From Phoenix dactylifera (Eukaryota; Streptophyta; Magnoliopsida; Arecales; Arecaceae), in NCBI RefSeq assembly GCF_009389715.1, contig NW_024067677.1:1054001-1118000 (forward strand): 64,000 nucleotides of DNA, written 5' to 3'. The translations under genes were made by a program, and so were the position numbers. Every line of letters starts with the position of its first letter. Position 1 is the stretch's first letter. The notes beneath the pieces are model-generated. The model was not told the origin of the DNA and made no database searches. It saw nothing but the letters and a program-made list of their open reading frames with translations. Below, piece by piece: positions 60,705-64,000 of the stretch.

Positions 60705-61310
60705 ATGGGGTCCTCCGTCTCTCTGCTCACCGTCTCCGCCACCCTCCTCGTCGGCGCCGGATGCTTCGCCTTAGGTTACCTCCTTGCATCCGTATCCGCA
60801 TCCCCACCCTCTCCTGGCGGCGACCACAACAAAAGGAGGAAGACGGCCGGCCTCCGCTTCCTCTCCTGGGCTCAGACCGTTGTCTCCAAGGCCAGCGCCG
60901 CCGCCGCCGCGGCGGAGACAGTGGACACGGAGAGGACCAGGCAGAAGAAGCCCGCCCTCCTTGAGATCGAGAACCTCGCCGATATCCTCGAAGACTTCAA
61001 AATGGTGATCTATTCTCTAAAGCCCTCTAAAAATTTTGTAGCTTTTTCTCGAACTTCGATGCTTTTCAGAAGCCAAGACGCTTGAATTGTGTTCTTGAAG
61101 TGTTTCTGAGCCCAAGAAATTATTGAATCTTCATTTCTGGTTTTACATCGGCACAAATCCTAATGCTTGCTCCTATTATCTTCTTATTCTATTGTCAAAG
61201 ATGTTCTCCCCGCATTTATATGTAGGCTTGTGTGAAATTCGAATCGTGCAGGTTCTGGTTGTTAGGAATGATTTAAAGATGGGAAAAGGGAAGATTGCTG
61301 CACAATGCAG
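60705..61310 (+). CDS. PTH2: Peptidyl-tRNA hydrolase 2, first two exons; continues beyond window
   Basis: Exon 1 60705-61004 (100 codons) and exon 2 61252-61310 (19 codons plus two bases) join at GT-AG sites. ATG 60705 is the first ATG of the open GC-rich leader. Residues 6-31 (SLLTVSATLLVGAGCFALGY) form a membrane anchor; then a basic and Ala-rich linker; residues 88-119 (EIENLADILEDFKM, VLVVRNDLKMGKGKIAAQC) are the start of the PTH2 fold, with the family's N-D-L-K-M-G-K-G-K phosphate-binding motif. The enzyme frees tRNA from peptidyl-tRNA; anchored eukaryotic forms are mitochondrial or organellar. The next exon should begin T-CAT-GCA (Ser-His-Ala) and I cannot find it up to 64000, so intron 2 is at least 2.69 kb. 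61311-64000 is AT-rich with no other gene. Confidence 0.92.
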
Positions 61311-64000
61311 GTATTTTATTTAATATACATTTGCCTCTTCAGATTTCTTATTTCTGACCTCACTTTTATTTACTTCTTCAATGCATTTCTCTTGAAATTT
61401 GACAAGTATAATAGCATTAGCTTGTGTCATGTGCTGCTGGCCTTGCGATTTGGGTTTTGCATGTAAGGTCTAATATTTAGCCTATTTACTTTCTTGGGTA
61501 GTCGAAGAATATATTTGGAAATAATGTAAATAATTTACATGCTAATCTTATTAATTTGGAGAAAATATACAATTGAATCCGTATAATTTATTTTTATGGT
61601 ATTAAGGGAGAAAACTTTTCTAAATCAGCATAACGAAACTAGAGACATAAGTGTGCAGAAGGTTATGCAAAGATATCACTATATTTTGGTTTTGGACCTG
61701 TTTCTGAACCATGATTCAGCTTTTATGTGGTCCTGGCTTCTTATGAAAGAAAATGCAGGCAGGTAAGTCTCAGAAATACTTATGGAAGGTTTGCATGAGA
61801 TATTTTTAAGTGATGAAACGAAAGTAAGATGGAATTTTAGATTTTAGGGAACAAAAAAATGTTTATGAAATTGATATGATTAGTAATAATAATACAGAAT
61901 GCATTTTTTTTATGGGAAAAGTTATCCTTTGATCCCAAAAGAAGTTGATTGACAATACTATGTGGTCATATTTATTATTTTGTATCTATTACATAGAGAT
62001 ATGCACTGGTAGGAAACATATGCCTGATAAAATTGAGGAAGGTGCTTTTGGAGTGTTATGTGTTTGTTGCATGCCTTCGCAATGTAAGTGAAACATTTAG
62101 AGGGCAATATCTACAAATCTATCTGGATCAGAATGTTGTGCATTTAATATGCCCAAAATATGCATGATCAGTTTCATGGAAATGAGAATGTTGGGATTGT
62201 AGTTTGGTAACCCTAGGAAGACCAGAATTTTGCGCAAGTATTGAACATGCTAAGCTAGTAGATTCAACAAAAAACCTGTCGTTTGCCTGATTCTATGCTT
62301 GAATATGTGGGTCCTTAGTGTAAGCTTACCACCAAGTTGGTTATTAAGACAAGTTGGCTGAGGCATAGAATCAGTTGGCAAGTTTGCATTCCTCTTCCAC
62401 TGCAGTTAATCTAAGATCTAACTTCACCCTTTTGAGCCTCACTCTATCCATCAATCTATATTATAAGTTTATATTATATTACGAAAGAACTTAAAATCAT
62501 GGATTAGTACGAAAGGGAGAAATAATTAGTCAACTTTGAATGGGACATCATGCGCAAATATTATCCACCCATTGGGCCACCAGTAGTTTCATGAAGTAGT
62601 ATTGGAATAATATGAAATCTAGCATCAATCTTGTTAACCTTCTTGCCTTCACCTAGCATTGGAACATCTTGCATGATAACTTCATTATCCTTTGGATAGA
62701 CTATTCTTTATTTATTTATATAGTCAAAAAGAAATCAAGTGCCTTGTATCCATCTTGTTAGCTCCAACAATGCAAATTTATCAATTTTTATCAACATTGC
62801 TATTAGTAAGGCAGAAAAAATTAATTGCTAATCTTATGCTGCATGAAGAGAAAAAGTTACATAAAGGGAAAAAGAAATTGCCAGAAAGATCATAGTAGGT
62901 TTACGACAGTTTCATTCAGCATTTCCTCAAATATTTCATGGATTTTGGGTGCTAATGTGATCATCGTTCTTCTTAGAAGACCCAAATTCCTCTTAGCATA
63001 TGCTGGAAAAACCTGTAGTAACTACTGTATGACCCATGATGTCTATGAGTAATAAACTATGGATATGATCAATTCAGAAACTGGTTTTGATAAATATGCT
63101 TTTAGAAATTTTAAGGCTTAAGCAATATTGTTGAATTAAAAGGATGAGGACTTTTTTTAAAAAAAATTTGAAGTGTTCTTAATGTGTAGTACAATGAGGA
63201 TGATAAGACCTGGTCTAAAAGAATGAAATAAAGCTTTGGTTCTCTCTTATCTCCAAATATAAATCAGTAGCTTCTTCTTGTTCTTTTTATATTTTGGTAT
63301 TATCAGTAGCTTCTTTTTTACTAAGCCATCGCTGGTTAAAATTCCAATAAAGACCATGGTCTTAATAAACAAGCATAAATGTTAGCAAGAGGTCTGCTTT
63401 GTAATTTATATAGAACATGGCCTTCTTTCATGACAAAGCCATCCTTTTGCTCATCTCTTCACCAAATTTATTGCGACAAGGTTTTCTAAGATGAAAAAGA
63501 AAGCAAGGAGGATGTTTTAAAGCCAAAAGTAAATATTTTATCATGATTGTGAGCAGTTTAAACTAGAGATTAACTCTCAATCCAAATAATATTCAATAGC
63601 TTATAGGTGAAGATATAGGTTTGAGCATGAGAAAATTTAAAGTAACTTGAGGACATGGATCTTACTGCTGTGTAAGATTAAAAACATGCATCTCCAGAGC
63701 AATATACACACCATATGGTGATTGTAGATGAACTTAAAAGCTCTCAAGATTCATATAAGTGACAGAGCATTTGAGATGCTCTTATAATGAACTATGTTAG
63801 CTGCCATTCCGAAAACAGGGACAAATGGATACACCAGAAAGTTGAGAAAATGAAAAAGAAAGCAAATTCTCACCTTGAGAGGGTAAATTTTAGTCTCACA
63901 GACATTTGGAGGTACAAACAAACAAAGGATGCATGAATATATAAGTTTCATATGGTTTTAAGTATTTAGGTGGTAGGTAGTGAATTCATTTTTAGTGTGC

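Overview
The window looks like nuclear DNA of a plant, most likely a monocot with large TE-filled introns (a palm-like genome is my guess, not proven). Genes have GT-AG introns of 85 bp to 4.7 kb, the exons belong to plant-only families, and intergenic DNA is full of LTR, LINE, SINE, TRIM and MITE insertions. I see no bacterial, viral, CRISPR, rRNA or tRNA gene.

Layout: 1-6890 is a young non-autonomous Ty3-like LTR retrotransposon (5' LTR cut by the window edge) with 2.5-kb LTRs, each carrying an 11-unit 26-bp minisatellite. 6.9-18.4 kb is gene-free: LINE remnants, a 4-copy tandem repeat (12.5-13.1 kb), a 1.57-kb TIR element with internal ~140-bp repeats (14.9-16.5 kb) and a truncated SINE (17.1 kb). 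18.4-28.4 kb holds a plus-strand MIP1-leucine-zipper/DUF547 gene with a one-base frameshift. 29.7-30.5 kb holds a minus-strand two-exon DUF1685 gene. 31.2-33.6 kb has three LINE 3' ends, the last one inserted about 105 bp before the start of a FAX2-like plastid fatty-acid-export gene (33.66-39.19 kb, plus). 40.5-46.1 kb is a minus-strand five-exon JAZ/TIFY repressor whose 4.2-kb Jas intron contains a SINE and a MITE. 46.6-60.5 kb is repeats: LINE pseudogenes, a second copy of the 14.9-kb element flanked by an 83-bp duplication, a LINE with an intact RNase H reading frame, a MITE with perfect 22-bp TIRs, long TA microsatellites and a TRIM. From 60.7 kb starts a peptidyl-tRNA hydrolase 2 gene running off the right edge.

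The five genes are not a pathway cluster: MIP1/DUF547, DUF1685, FAX2 (plastid lipid export), JAZ (jasmonate repression) and PTH2 (peptidyl-tRNA recycling) are unrelated housekeeping or regulatory genes. Neighbouring pairs are convergent (MIP1/DUF1685 and FAX2/JAZ) or divergent (DUF1685/FAX2 and JAZ/PTH2). None of the five genes was in one piece in a single reading frame; I joined exons by hand using splice signals, phase and family motifs.

I found no convincing new multi-gene system. The observations most worth checking are the LTR minisatellite whose units keep paired stem arms, the JAZ Jas intron with an immediate in-frame stop, the duplicated flanks around the 51.2-kb element, and the frameshift in the DUF547 gene.
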